DNA of 64,000 bases from Dysgonomonas sp. UBA5412. GTDB lineage: Bacteria; Bacteroidota; Bacteroidia; Bacteroidales; Dysgonomonadaceae. The stretch lies in the NCBI GenBank assembly GCA_002409595.1, contig DHNQ01000020.1:14181-78180 (forward strand). The letters run 5' to 3'. This document shows, in pieces, positions 1 to 9,287 of this stretch; the stretch's first letter is position 1; every line of letters starts with the position of its first letter. The position numbers and the translations under genes were made by a program. The notes under the pieces are model-generated. The model searched no databases. It worked only from the letters and a program-made list of their open reading frames with translations, and was not told where the DNA came from.

Positions 1-370
1 TCATCTTAACGTCTTGTCTTACATCACCCATAGTTCCCGAAGGTATATACACGCATATTACTGTTACATCTCCATAATCGGCTCTTAGCACACGTCCTTC
101 TCTATCGTATACAGGCATATCCATTCCCGATTTCACGAAATCCGGTTTACGTTTCGTCAGTATTCCTACTCCGCTATATCCCTTCTTTTCGGCTGAATGA
201 AAATAATAGTGATAACCTAATGATTGAATGGTTAATACATCTATTTGATCTTCCATTGCTTTAATCTCCTGTAAGCATAATATATCAGGTGATTCTTTTT
301 CCAACCATTGATACAAACCCTTATTTATAGCAGCACGTATACCATTAACGTTATATGATATTATTTTCAT
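1..370 (-). CDS. xth: Exodeoxyribonuclease III (N-terminal part, cut by window edge)
   Basis: AP endonuclease / 3'-5' exonuclease of base-excision repair, EEP (exonuclease-endonuclease-phosphatase) fold. The visible 123 residues start MKIISYNVNGIRAA, whose Asn belongs to the EEP active site. They continue with LCLQEIK, whose Glu is the metal ligand, and then GYSGVGILTK, all diagnostic of ExoIII. The ATG sits at the inner end of the feature and the reading frame is still open at base 1, so the C-terminal half lies outside the window. It follows the Mla-type ATPase gene on the same strand after a 14-base gap and could be co-transcribed with it. The family call is firm; the exact substrate preference cannot be read from this part. 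Confidence 0.93.
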   Translation of the reverse strand, partial: MKIISYNVNGIRAAINKGLYQWLEKESPDILCLQEIKAMEDQIDVLTIQSLGYHYYFHSAEKKGYSGVGILTKRKPDFVKSGMDMPVYDREGRVLRADYGDVTVICVYIPSGTMGDVRQDVKM

Positions 371-384
371 ACAATTCCGTTTTG

Positions 385-1158
385 TTAAGTTAATTTTATT
401 CCTTCGTTTTGTGCCGCTTTTACTTTTTTAAATAAATCTGAAGCAAATACAAAGTCATTAAAGTCTTCGTTAGTTGATGACATAACCTCTTTACTTGTAC
501 CCTGCCATTCTACTTCACCCTCTTTAATAAAGTTGATACGTTCACCAATACCCATTACCGAATTCATATCATGTGTATTGATCACCGTTGTTATATTATA
601 CTCCTTTGTAATATCGTGAATCAGATCATCAATAATAAGTGAAGTTTGAGGGTCTAGACCCGAATTAGGTTCGTCACAAAAAAGATATTTTGGATTAAGA
701 GATATGGCGCGTGCTATGGCAGCACGTTTCATCATACCTCCACTAATTTCGGAAGGGTATAAATGTCCGGAATCCCCCAGATTTACTCTTTCAAGACAAA
801 ATTGAGTTCTCTTAGCTTGCTCGGCTTTCGACATTTTTGAAAACATCATCAATGGAAAGTTGACATTTTCAAAGACAGTCATGGAATCGAATAAGGCCGA
901 ACCTTGAAATATCATTCCCATTTCCTGCCGGAGTTGTTTTATTTCATATACTTTTATCTTTGTCAGGTCTCGTCCATCATACAATATTTCTCCTTTGTCG
1001 GGGCGCATTAGTCCAACAAGGTTTTTAAGCAAAACTGTTTTACCTGAGCCACTTCTACCTATAATAAGGTTTGTCTTTCCTGCTTCGAACAGAATATTTA
1101 TATCTTTCAGGACCTCTCTTCCATCAAAAGATTTATATAGATTTTTTACTTCTATCAT
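385..1158 (-). CDS. mlaF: MlaF-like ABC transporter ATP-binding protein
   Basis: Cytoplasmic ATPase of an Mla-type phospholipid/lipid transporter that maintains outer-membrane asymmetry. The 257 residues carry Walker A GRSGSGKT at 34-41, a Q-loop (IFQGSALFDSMTV), the SGGMMKRAAIARAI signature and Walker B LFCDEPNSGLDP. The SGGM signature and the GLDP step are typical of the MlaF branch. Its start codon overlaps the stop of the upstream permease gene by 4 bases, so the two are translationally coupled. No MlaD (MCE) gene is visible beside it; it may lie elsewhere. Lipid direction and cargo are inferred from the family only. Confidence 0.88.
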   Translation of the reverse strand: MIEVKNLYKSFDGREVLKDINILFEAGKTNLIIGRSGSGKTVLLKNLVGLMRPDKGEILYDGRDLTKIKVYEIKQLRQEMGMIFQGSALFDSMTVFENVNFPLMMFSKMSKAEQAKRTQFCLERVNLGDSGHLYPSEISGGMMKRAAIARAISLNPKYLFCDEPNSGLDPQTSLIIDDLIHDITKEYNITTVINTHDMNSVMGIGERINFIKEGEVEWQGTSKEVMSSTNEDFNDFVFASDLFKKVKAAQNEGIKLT

Positions 1159-1901
1159 GACATCATCAATTGAGTGAGTAACAAGTCGGCAATAAGTACA
1201 AGAATACTGCTCATAACCACAGAGTCGGTACTGGCTTTACCTACATCCAGTGATCCTCCTTTTGCCGAATATCCATAAAATGAGGCAACAGAGGAAATAA
1301 TAAAAGCGAACACTATTGTTTTAGCAAGGGCATACCACACATAAAATTGTTTGAAGAACGATTGTAATCCATACTGAAATGTATCAGCAGGCATTATTTG
1401 CCCGATAATACAAACTGCAAAGCCTCCGATAACTCCAAAAAACATACTTAATACCACTAATACCGGTATGAATGTCATTAGACCTGCTATCTTAGGTAAA
1501 ATGATGTAATTGGCTGAATTTACACCCATTATCTCCAAAGCATCTATTTGCTCTGTAACTTGCATTGTTCCTATTTCGGAAGCTATGTTTGAACCGACCT
1601 TCCCAGCCAAGATAAGACACATAATGGTGGACGAGAATTCGAGTATCAAAATCTCTCTGGATACATATCCCACAGTATAACGAGGCATAAAAGGTGAATC
1701 GATATTCAGCTTTATCTGCACTACTATTACAGCTCCGATAAAAAAAGATATAATAACAACTATCCAGATGGAGTTTACTCCTAATTTGCTTATTTCATCA
1801 AAGTATTGGCGCATAAAGACACTCCATCTTTGAGGTTTGGTAAAAACCTTTTGCATGAGAAGTGCGTAACGCCCTAGTTTGTCGAAAAGGGATGTTAACA
1901 T
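1155..1901 (-). CDS. mlaE: MlaE-family ABC transporter permease
   Basis: Inner-membrane permease of the Mla-type lipid transporter, first gene of the pair with the ATPase. It has 248 residues, the normal family length. An amphipathic N-terminus precedes hydrophobic segments at roughly 45-65, 85-105, 135-165 and 195-245. The conserved MlaE motif lies at 111-126 (GTMQVTEQIDALEIMG), the stretch that contacts the ATPase. The gene begins with ATG and no promoter was recognised in the 284 bases upstream, which it shares divergently with the small lipoprotein gene at 2186. Confidence 0.88.
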   Translation of the reverse strand: MLTSLFDKLGRYALLMQKVFTKPQRWSVFMRQYFDEISKLGVNSIWIVVIISFFIGAVIVVQIKLNIDSPFMPRYTVGYVSREILILEFSSTIMCLILAGKVGSNIASEIGTMQVTEQIDALEIMGVNSANYIILPKIAGLMTFIPVLVVLSMFFGVIGGFAVCIIGQIMPADTFQYGLQSFFKQFYVWYALAKTIVFAFIISSVASFYGYSAKGGSLDVGKASTDSVVMSSILVLIADLLLTQLMMS

Positions 1902-2185
1902 ATTTGTTATATTGAATTGTTTTCTTTATTAATTAACTAAGACCAATGCCTGTATTAATAAGCAAAGATACATCTTTTTAAGATATGTAAGTTTGTCTAA
2001 ATAGAAATTTTCCTTAATGCAGACATTATAAGTAAGATAATTTGTTTACTCTCTGATAAATAAATTAACATTGCTAAGACTAAGATAAAATATGTTTCAA
2101 ATCTTTTTATATATGATTCGTTTTTTTGACAATAATTGATACTTTTACGTGAATTATTAACTGAAGGTATCATTAACTATTAACT

Positions 2186-2578
2186 ATGAAAAAAATTATT
2201 TTGTTTGCCCTTATTGGTTTTTTCTTTTCTTCTTGTGCTACTATCTTTACTAAATCCAGACAAAGTATTACTTTTTCCGGTATCGAAGGAACTAGGATTT
2301 ATGACGCTAGTAGTAATGTTAAATTGGCAGAGATTGGTAGTGATAAAACTGCAACGGTATCGATCAAAAAGAAAATGGGTGATAAAGAACTTCTTGCTAA
2401 GAAAGATGGATATAAGACATATCCTTTTTTGCTGGAATCAAGCTTTAACGCCACTACCTTGTGGAATATCTTATTTTGGCCGGGATTTCTTGTAGATTTA
2501 GGAACAGGACAAATGAACAAATGGGATAATACTCATATTAATATTGAAATGGAAAAAGCGGATAGCGAAACAGAATAG
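2186..2578 (+). CDS. Small putative lipoprotein, function unknown
   Basis: A 130-residue protein with a lipoprotein signal: Lys-rich start, hydrophobic core and FFFSSC, giving a lipidated Cys at position 17. The mature part is short, with a central stretch (DKTATVSIKKKMG, then KKDGYKTYPFLLE) that resembles the PEGA-type beta units of surface lipoproteins. A second hydrophobic patch, WNILFWPGFLVDLGTG, lies near residues 91-106; this pattern is common in Bacteroidota lipoproteins that end with a GTG-W motif. It stands alone, followed by a strong terminator. The export call is good; the biological role is not known. Confidence 0.7.
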   Translation: MKKIILFALIGFFFSSCATIFTKSRQSITFSGIEGTRIYDASSNVKLAEIGSDKTATVSIKKKMGDKELLAKKDGYKTYPFLLESSFNATTLWNILFWPGFLVDLGTGQMNKWDNTHINIEMEKADSETE

Positions 2579-2600
2579 TTTTCGATTTAAGACTGGGCTC

Positions 2601-2640
2601 AACAACCTCTATTCTTAAAAGAAATAGAGGTTGTTTTTTT
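2601..2640 (+). terminator. Rho-independent terminator after the small lipoprotein gene
   Basis: Perfect 13-bp stem AACAACCTCTATT / AATAGAGGTTGTT with a 9-base loop, followed by a run of T. It begins 22 bases after the lipoprotein stop codon. Confidence 0.9.
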
Positions 2641-2795
2641 ACAAGTTGATATTTAAAGAATATTATAGATCAGACACCCGATCTTCTTAAAAATATTGAA
2701 GACTACTTTCAATATGTTGCCTACATATAGGCTATCCTTGTTATGTCCTTTTTAATTTTCTATCTTTACGGAAGAACCATAATTTACATAAAACT

Positions 2796-3368
2796 ATGCT
2801 TGCAATTCTTGAAACTTATCCGTGGTTACTTCCTGTCATCATTTTTGTTGGACGTATATGTGATGTTACTCTCGGCACTTTACGTATTATTTTTGTATCA
2901 AAAGGAGAACGATACAAAGCCCCCATTGTCGGATTTTTTGAAGTCTTTATATGGGTTGTTGTTATATCTCAAATATTCTCTAATGCTAACGATCTTGTTG
3001 CTTATCTTTCGTATGCGGCAGGTTATGCGGCAGGGAACTATGTGGGAATATTAGTAGAAAATAAAATTGCTTTTGGCTATCAACTAATACGGGTATATAC
3101 ACGAAAAGACGCCAGAGAGCTTATTAAGCTTTTAAACAAAAAGAGTATTGGCGCCACCTTTGTTGTTGGAGAAGGAGCTGTATCGAGTGTTAATATTATT
3201 GAGACAGTTGTAGATAGAAAATCTATGAATGATGCGTTAAGTGTAATTACCGGATTTGATAATGATGTATTCTACTTAGTAGAAGACATAAGATATAAGA
3301 AGAAAGGAATATTTACATCCGAAAATAAAATCAGTAGATTTAATCTATTGAAAGAGACAAAGAAATAA
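2796..3368 (+). CDS. UPF0316-family membrane protein (DUF5698 + DUF2179)
   Basis: A 190-residue protein with three hydrophobic segments in the first 85 residues, including the family motif GRICDVTLGTLRIIFVSKG near 19-37 and AGYAAGNYVGILVE near 73-86. A soluble C-terminal DUF2179-like domain spans about 95-175 (IGATFVVGEGAVSS, then FDNDVFYLVEDIR). The same two-part build is seen in the YebE/UPF0316 proteins of Firmicutes and Bacteroidota, whose function is unknown; DUF2179 domains are thought to sense small molecules. It is a single gene, converging on the carbonic anhydrase with a shared terminator. A TATCTTTA element about 35 bases upstream may be its -7 box. Confidence 0.8.
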   Translation: MLAILETYPWLLPVIIFVGRICDVTLGTLRIIFVSKGERYKAPIVGFFEVFIWVVVISQIFSNANDLVAYLSYAAGYAAGNYVGILVENKIAFGYQLIRVYTRKDARELIKLLNKKSIGATFVVGEGAVSSVNIIETVVDRKSMNDALSVITGFDNDVFYLVEDIRYKKKGIFTSENKISRFNLLKETKK

Positions 3369-3392
3369 GTGTCTTAATGAAAGATAATGATA

Positions 3393-3428
3393 AAAAACGC
3401 TCGGAGATATATCTTCGAGCGTTTTTTA
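3393..3428. terminator. Bidirectional terminator between UPF0316 gene and carbonic anhydrase
   Basis: Inverted repeat AAAAAACGCTCG / CGAGCGTTTTTT with a 12-base loop. It gives a GC-rich stem with a T run on both strands and lies between two convergent genes. Confidence 0.9.
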
Positions 3429-3446
3429 TTAATATATAAGAGTAAA

Positions 3447-4100
3447 TCATTTTGCTTTCTCTGTAATATTATATATTTCTTTTATAGCCTCAAGTTCACC
3501 TTCAAAATCAAAATTCAAATCATGTAATCCGGCATCTTTTATATCAAATACCCATCCGGCAACCTTTGGATATCCGTTTTTGTAATAGGAACGTTGTACT
3601 TCTGCTATTTTGATAACATTGAGGCATTGCTCATAAGTATTAAGCTCAACAAGACGCCGATGACGAGCTTCCACATCCTCGATTGAATCAAGCTCCTTTT
3701 TATGCAACTGATACACATCACGGATGCTGCGTAGCCAAGGATTTAGTATACCGTAATCTAAATTCTTCATGGCAGCCTTTATTCCTCCACAACCATAATG
3801 TCCGCAAACAATGATATATTTCACCTTAAGATATTCTACCCCATAATTTATAACAGAAAGCGCATTCAGATCCGTTGCTATAACCATGTTGGCTATATTA
3901 CGATGGATAAAAACTTCTCCGGGCTTCAACCCCATAACCTGATTGGGATGTACTCTGCTGTCAGAACATCCTATATATAAGAAATCGGGATGCTGATCTG
4001 CCGCTAAAAGTTTAAATAATTGAGGATTGTCTTCTTTGTTCTTTTCTATCCATTTTCTGTTTGCTTCAAAGATTTTGTCATATTTATCTTGGTCCGGCAT
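3447..4100 (-). CDS. can: Beta-class carbonic anhydrase
   Basis: Interconverts CO2 and bicarbonate in the cytoplasm, supplying bicarbonate for carboxylations. The 217 residues match the beta class: zinc ligands Cys45, His101 and Cys104 (GCSDSR and CGHYGCGG), with the catalytic dyad Asp47/Arg49 in the CSDSR motif. The C-terminal half has the usual EVQRSYYKNGYPKVAGWVFDIKDAGL stretch in shorter segments (RSYYKNG, VAGWVFDI). It is a single gene with ATG start, sharing a terminator with the convergent UPF0316 gene. Nothing odd. Confidence 0.95.
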   Translation of the reverse strand: MPDQDKYDKIFEANRKWIEKNKEDNPQLFKLLAADQHPDFLYIGCSDSRVHPNQVMGLKPGEVFIHRNIANMVIATDLNALSVINYGVEYLKVKYIIVCGHYGCGGIKAAMKNLDYGILNPWLRSIRDVYQLHKKELDSIEDVEARHRRLVELNTYEQCLNVIKIAEVQRSYYKNGYPKVAGWVFDIKDAGLHDLNFDFEGELEAIKEIYNITEKAK

Positions 4101-4132
4101 ATAGTAACTATTTTTGAAATAATGGTTTAAAG

Positions 4133-4166
4133 ATAAAAAGCGTGTAAACTTTTAATTTACACGCTT
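4133..4166 (-). terminator. Terminator downstream of tRNA-Arg
   Basis: Perfect 11-bp stem AAGCGTGTAAA / TTTACACGCTT with a 7-base loop. Read on the minus strand it is followed by TTTTTA. It lies just past the tRNA 3' end and before the carbonic anhydrase gene. Confidence 0.88.
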
Positions 4167-4177
4167 AATTTTTCTTG

Positions 4178-4251
4178 TGACCACGGCAGGATTCAAACCT
4201 GCAACCTTCTGATCCGTAGTCAGATGCTCTATTCAGTTGAGCTACGTAGCC
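4178..4251 (-). tRNA. tRNA-Arg (anticodon ACG)
   Basis: A 74-base cloverleaf read on the minus strand. The acceptor stem is GGCTACG / CGTGGTC (with one G-U and one U-G pair) plus discriminator A. The D-arm is AGCTCAACTGAATAGAGC. The anticodon stem TCTGA / TCAGA encloses the loop CTACGGA, so the anticodon is ACG (read as ICG, decoding CGU/CGC/CGA). The T-arm is GCAGG TTTGAAT CCTGC. CCA is not encoded. A strong terminator follows directly. Confidence 0.95.
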
Positions 4252-4341
4252 ATTTCTTAAATGCGTTGCAAAGGTAAGATAGATTTATATATTCTCCAAA
4301 TATCAAGCACCTTTTTTTATAAAAAATTTAAGATAAAATTA

Positions 4342-5235
4342 CTAACATTTGATATTCAGTTCTATAAGAACATTACGAATTTGCTCATAAGTCGTAATTC
4401 GCGTTGGGACAAGAGGCAGACGCAGTTTGTTTTCTATATATCCCATCATATTTAACATACATTTCACTCCAGCCGGATTGCCGTCTACGAATAGAAGGTT
4501 AAACAATTCGTTAAAACTATGATGTATCGTCAATGCACTATTGTAGTCACCCTCCAGAGCCAAACGAGTCATACGGCTAAATTCTTTAGGAAAAGCATTC
4601 CCTATAACCGAAATAACACCAACTGCCCCCAACGTAATAAGTGGAAAAGTGATACCATCATCACCCGATATAACATCAAAGTTTTCAGGCTTACGTTTTA
4701 TTATCTCATCCATTTGAGCCATATTGCCCGAAGCCTCCTTTACGGCAACAATGTTCGGAAAGTCGTTTGCAATACGCAGCGTAGTATCGGCTGTCATGTT
4801 CACACCGGTGCGACCGGGAACATTGTATGAAATAATAGGTAATGGAGAAGCCTCCGATATGGCTTTGTAGTGCTGATATATACCCTCTTGAGAAGGCTTA
4901 TTGTAATAAGGAACGACCGATAATATACCATCAATACCCGTATAATCGTTCTTCTTCAATTTCTCTACTATCGCCAAAGTATTATTGCCTCCTTCGCCCA
5001 GAATAATAGGTATACGACCGTTTACCCTATTGACTACCAACTCTACAATCTGCTTCTTTTCGTCCTCTGTCAATGTAGGAGTTTCGGCAGTTGTACCCAA
5101 TACCACCAAATAGTCAATACCATTTTGTAGTTGATAATCAACAAGTCTTAGTAAAGCATCGTAATCAACGCTTTCATCTTCCTTAAAAGGAGTTATCAGC
5201 GCAACTCCCATTCCTCTGAGATTTATTCTAGGCAT
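4342..5235 (-). CDS. dapA: 4-hydroxy-tetrahydrodipicolinate synthase
   Basis: Condenses pyruvate with aspartate semialdehyde, the first committed step of lysine and meso-diaminopimelate synthesis. The 297-residue TIM barrel has the Schiff-base lysine Lys166 (VAVKEASG). The catalytic triad is Tyr137 (SYNVPGRTG), Thr48 in GTTAE and Tyr111 in VVPYYNKP. Arg142 in the PGRTG motif binds the substrate carboxylate. The length is standard. It lies downstream of the DUF6913-like gene on the same strand after about 85 bases; the order ligA, (galK), small gene, dapA suggests a loose operon. Confidence 0.95.
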   Translation of the reverse strand: MPRINLRGMGVALITPFKEDESVDYDALLRLVDYQLQNGIDYLVVLGTTAETPTLTEDEKKQIVELVVNRVNGRIPIILGEGGNNTLAIVEKLKKNDYTGIDGILSVVPYYNKPSQEGIYQHYKAISEASPLPIISYNVPGRTGVNMTADTTLRIANDFPNIVAVKEASGNMAQMDEIIKRKPENFDVISGDDGITFPLITLGAVGVISVIGNAFPKEFSRMTRLALEGDYNSALTIHHSFNELFNLLFVDGNPAGVKCMLNMMGYIENKLRLPLVPTRITTYEQIRNVLIELNIKC

Positions 5236-5320
5236 ACAATTAGTTCGAACTTATATCTTTTCGCAGCCGAAAAGGTTACTTCTATTTCAGTTTGTGCAAA
5301 ATTAAGAATTAATTTGAAGC

Positions 5321-5833
5321 TTAACGTATATTATTCAGGTAAATTTTAATCTGATTGTAGGTATCTGTCAGGCTTCTGTTTTCTTCTTTGAGGACTATGA
5401 AATCATAGATTTTGACATCGTACTCTTTTATTCCTATACAAAATTCGGAAGAATTATGTGCCAATAGATATAGCAAAGATTTGTCTTTCTGCGTTGTCAA
5501 ATCCAGCAATGTATCGTATGATAGAGCTGTGAATTCTTTGAGAACATCAGAAGACAAACCTTGCCATATTGAACTATCTTTATGTGTAATTACCCTCACT
5601 TCGGGTGGAAGTTTTATCTGACTTCCCTCTGTTTTATGACCTTGAGTTGTCCATAATAAAACCGCTTTACCCTTACTTTTCAAATCTTCTATAATCTGTT
5701 GAATATCATTCCAGTCTGTATATGAAAACAGAATCAAAACAGTCTTTATATCACCCAGATTGTGAAAGATATGAGTGCGCGTATTACGCTCCAGAGCTGA
5801 ATTAATTTTCTTCTTTGCAAAAAAATCAAACAT
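5321..5833 (-). CDS. Conserved hypothetical protein (DUF6913-like)
   Basis: About 170 residues. The frame opens three codons earlier at a TTG (5842), but the ATG giving MFDFFAKKK is the better start. There is no signal peptide or membrane segment. A Rossmann-like alternation can be seen: TVLILFSYTDWND, then GKAVLLWTTQGHK, then EVRVITHKDSS, followed by SYDTLLDLT and LLYLLAHNSSEFCIGI. This matches a Bacteroidales-restricted family that I recall as DUF6913, of unknown function, usually found just upstream of dapA as here. The link to lysine synthesis is positional only. Confidence 0.6.
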   Translation of the reverse strand: MFDFFAKKKINSALERNTRTHIFHNLGDIKTVLILFSYTDWNDIQQIIEDLKSKGKAVLLWTTQGHKTEGSQIKLPPEVRVITHKDSSIWQGLSSDVLKEFTALSYDTLLDLTTQKDKSLLYLLAHNSSEFCIGIKEYDVKIYDFIVLKEENRSLTDTYNQIKIYLNNIR

Positions 5834-5909
5834 AATATACAATTTTAATTTATTTACGTGTTATTCAAAATATTGATTCAGCCCGGAGCCGGATATAGTA
5901 ATGATTTAT

Positions 5910-7052
5910 TTAAAGCTTTCTAGCTCCATCTTTAATCACTACATCATATACCTTTGGTTTTATTCTAAACTTCTGTTCATAAGCCTCAGTAGCACGTTTG
6001 ATAAAGCCATCGTGAAGTTCGTCTTTTACAAGATTGATAGTACAACCTCCAAAACCTCCACCCATAACGCGTGATCCGGTCACTCCACATTCGCGGGCTA
6101 TATTGTTCAAGAAATCTAACTCTTCGCAACTAACTTCATACTTGCGGCTCAATCCGATATGAGTTTCGTACATTTTCTTTCCTACCGTTTCGTAATCTCC
6201 TTTTTTCAGAGCTTCGCAAGCATCTTGAAGACGTTGTATTTCTTCTATAACAAACTCGGCACGTATATAATCTTCGGCGCTTACCTCGTTGGCAACTTCT
6301 TTCAGCATATCTAATGTCGCATCACGCAGCAATTCCACTTCAGGATGATATTTGCGGATGTAAGATGCTGCATTCTCACAAGACTCACGGCGTTTGTTGT
6401 ATGCCGACGAAGCCAATTCGTGGGCTACGCAAGTATTTAATAGAACCAAACGATAGCCTACCGGGTTGAATGGCACATATTCATATTCTAAAGAACGACA
6501 ATCGAGACGGATAAGAGAACCTTCTTTGCCAAAGCAAGAGGCAAACTGATCCATGATACCGCACTTAACACCTACATAGTTATGTTCGGTAGCTTGTCCG
6601 ATCAATGCAAGTTCGAAGCGGTCGAATCCCAAATTGTACATATCATTGATGGCAAAGCCGAAGCAGCTTTCTAATGCTGCCGATGAAGACATTCCTGCAC
6701 CGAGAGGCACATCGCCCGAAAATACGCAGTCAAAACCTTCTACTTTTTTTCCACGCTTCATCATTTCGTGGCATACTCCGAATATATATTTAGCCCAACC
6801 TTTGATTGGAATATCGTCTAAGCCAAATTCATCCATCTCGGACAAATCCATTGCATATGCCTTGATACGATCAGGTGTTCCGTTTGGTTTGATCACACAA
6901 TACATTGCTTTATCTATTGCTCCCGGTAATACAAACCCTCCATTATAATCGGTATGCTCTCCGATAAGATTGATACGTCCGGGAGATGTATATGTTTCTC
7001 CTTCACACCCATAAAGGGATTTAAACTTTTCTTGAATTGCTTCTACATTCAT
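5910..7052 (-). CDS. galK: Galactokinase
   Basis: Phosphorylates alpha-D-galactose at O1 with ATP, first step of the Leloir pathway; cytoplasmic GHMP kinase. The 380 residues show the galactokinase signature GRINLIGEHTDYNGG at 25-39, the GHMP ATP-loop LGAGMSSSA at 117-125, the catalytic Asp region CGIMDQFAS, and the C-terminal GGGFGGCTINLV motif. No epimerase, transferase, mutarotase or sugar transporter lies beside it, so it is separated from the rest of the pathway here. It runs in the same direction as ligA and dapA with about 110 bases to ligA. Confidence 0.95.
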   Translation of the reverse strand: MNVEAIQEKFKSLYGCEGETYTSPGRINLIGEHTDYNGGFVLPGAIDKAMYCVIKPNGTPDRIKAYAMDLSEMDEFGLDDIPIKGWAKYIFGVCHEMMKRGKKVEGFDCVFSGDVPLGAGMSSSAALESCFGFAINDMYNLGFDRFELALIGQATEHNYVGVKCGIMDQFASCFGKEGSLIRLDCRSLEYEYVPFNPVGYRLVLLNTCVAHELASSAYNKRRESCENAASYIRKYHPEVELLRDATLDMLKEVANEVSAEDYIRAEFVIEEIQRLQDACEALKKGDYETVGKKMYETHIGLSRKYEVSCEELDFLNNIARECGVTGSRVMGGGFGGCTINLVKDELHDGFIKRATEAYEQKFRIKPKVYDVVIKDGARKL

Positions 7053-7163
7053 GGTCTTATTTCTAATTTAGGTTTAATAATAAATATATATCAATATATT
7101 GGACATTTTCGAATTTAACTAAAAAGTGACAAAGGTGACAGATTTAAGGCACTTTTTTGTTTT

Positions 7164-9161
7164 TTATTTTATCATTTCTAAAAATTCATCTTCGTTTATT
7201 ATTGCTATTCCTAGCTTTTCAGCCTTTTCCAGCTTTGCAGGACCCATATTATCGCCTGCTAAGATATAATTTGTTTTTGATGAAATTGATCCACTATTTT
7301 TACCTCCATTCTGTTCTATCATAGCTTTATATTCATCGCGCGAATGCTTTTCGAATGTGCCACTGATAACAATAATAAGCCCTTGCAGCTTATCGGTGCG
7401 CTGATCTATAATATCTTTACTCAATTCAAGTTGAACACCATATTCTTTCAGTCTGTTTATAAGCTCTATATTCTTCTCTTCGCCAAAATGTTTGACTATA
7501 CTTTGTGCTATCTTGCCTCCTATCTCATCTACCTGAATCAGTTCGTCCAAACTTGCAGCTATCAGAGCATTTATGGAAGGAAAAGCCATTGCCAGTTTTT
7601 TTGCAACAGTTTCGCCCACATAACGTATTCCTAAGGCAAAAAGTACTCTCGGATATGGTACTGATACTGATGATTGAATACTATCTATCAGATTTTTGGC
7701 GCTCTTTTCAGCCCAACGCTCCAACCGTGATACGTCTTGCCACTGCAATGTGTAGAGGTCGGCTACATTATTTATAAGACGCGCATTGTATAGATGTTCC
7801 ACAGTTTCAGGTCCACAAGATATATTCATTGCCTTGCGTGTACAAAAATGTTCGATGCGTCCTTTTAGCTGAGTCGGACATGCTAAATCATTAGGGCAAT
7901 AGTAGATAGCTTCGCCTTCATCTTTTACTAAAGGTGTTCCACATTCGGGACAAATCTTGGTAAACTCTACTTTGGTATCAAATATACCTCTTTTTGCTGT
8001 ATCTACTCCTGTTATTTTAGGTATTATTTCCCCGCCTTTTTCTACATATACCTGATCGTTGATATGTAAATCTAATTGATTGATATAATCTTCATTGTAG
8101 AGCGATGCCCGTTTAACGATTGTTCCCGAAAGCTTTACCGGTTTCAAATTGGCTACGGGAGTCACAGCACCTGTTCGCCCCACCTGATATGTTACGGATT
8201 CGAGTGTGGTAATAGCTTTTTCGGCTTGAAACTTGTAGGCTATGGCCCAACGTGGAAATTTGGAGGTGTACCCCAGATTTTTTTGTTGGGTAAGCGAATT
8301 TACCTTCAGTACGATACCGTCTGTGGCAACGGGCAGGTTTTTTCTTTCTATATCCCAATAGTTGATATATTCGAATATTTCGTCCAACGTATGGCATTTT
8401 TTCATGGCATCCGATATTTTAAAACCCCATTCGCGGGCTTTCATCAGATTTTCATAATGTCCGTCTGTCGGCAGATTATCCCCTAACATATAATAAAGAT
8501 AGGAGTCGAGTTTGCGTGCGGCAACTATCTTTGGGTCTTGCTGTTTTAGTGTACCTGATCCGGCATTGCGAGGATTGGCAAAAAGCATTTCTTCTTGCTC
8601 GGCACGTTCTTCGTTCAATTTGTCGAATACTGCCCACGGCATAAGTATCTCGCCACGTATTTCAAATTCGGCAGGATAATCGCTTCCTCTCAGCTTCAAA
8701 GGTATGCTTCTTACAGTACGCACATTGTCTGTCACATCGTCACCCTCTACCCCATCGCCACGTGTAATGGCTTGGGTTAGTTCGCCATCAATATATGTAA
8801 GGGATATGGATGTGCCGTCATATTTTAATTCGCATACAATTTCAAAATCGCTATTCAGCCCTTTTTGTACTCTGTTGTAGAAATCTGCAACATCAGATTC
8901 CGTGTAGGTATTTGCCAACGAGAGCATGGGATATTTGTGTCTTACTTGTCTGAATGATTTATTTATGTCGCTTCCAACTCGTTGAGTCGGAGAATTAGCA
9001 TCAAAGTATTGAGGGTATTGGTTTTCGAGATCAGATAATTCTTTTAATTTTTCATCAAAATCAAAGTCCGATATTGTAGGGGTAGATAGTACGTAATAGT
9101 CGTAATTATGTTTGTTCAACTCCTCACGCAGAGCGTCTATCTGTTGTTTTATATTATCCAT
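7164..9161 (-). CDS. ligA: NAD+-dependent DNA ligase
   Basis: Seals nicks in replication and repair using NAD+. The 665 residues show the full architecture. The N-terminal Ia domain has the YYVLSTPTISDFDFD region. The adenylation domain has AMP-accepting Lys113 in ELKYDGTS. An OB fold and a four-Cys zinc finger (CPECGTP then YYCPNDLACP, about residues 405-430) follow. Then come a helix-hairpin-helix region (GIRYVGETVAKKLA; VDEIGGKIAQSIV) and a C-terminal BRCT domain in the last 75 residues. Length and motifs are complete. It is an essential gene. Confidence 0.97.
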   Translation of the reverse strand: MDNIKQQIDALREELNKHNYDYYVLSTPTISDFDFDEKLKELSDLENQYPQYFDANSPTQRVGSDINKSFRQVRHKYPMLSLANTYTESDVADFYNRVQKGLNSDFEIVCELKYDGTSISLTYIDGELTQAITRGDGVEGDDVTDNVRTVRSIPLKLRGSDYPAEFEIRGEILMPWAVFDKLNEERAEQEEMLFANPRNAGSGTLKQQDPKIVAARKLDSYLYYMLGDNLPTDGHYENLMKAREWGFKISDAMKKCHTLDEIFEYINYWDIERKNLPVATDGIVLKVNSLTQQKNLGYTSKFPRWAIAYKFQAEKAITTLESVTYQVGRTGAVTPVANLKPVKLSGTIVKRASLYNEDYINQLDLHINDQVYVEKGGEIIPKITGVDTAKRGIFDTKVEFTKICPECGTPLVKDEGEAIYYCPNDLACPTQLKGRIEHFCTRKAMNISCGPETVEHLYNARLINNVADLYTLQWQDVSRLERWAEKSAKNLIDSIQSSVSVPYPRVLFALGIRYVGETVAKKLAMAFPSINALIAASLDELIQVDEIGGKIAQSIVKHFGEEKNIELINRLKEYGVQLELSKDIIDQRTDKLQGLIIVISGTFEKHSRDEYKAMIEQNGGKNSGSISSKTNYILAGDNMGPAKLEKAEKLGIAIINEDEFLEMIK

Positions 9162-9287
9162 TTTTAATGTTAAATGTGTATATACAAATATAGCAAGAAA
9201 TAGATTTATGAAACAAATAATTAGTTTTTTTTCAATTTTGCTTATCTCTAATATAGATAAAGAAATATAATATTGTCTGATTAATAA

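Noticed and set aside
8076..8486. 136-residue plus-strand frame
   Set aside because: It lies wholly antisense to ligA, whose motifs are complete, and shows no recognisable fold.
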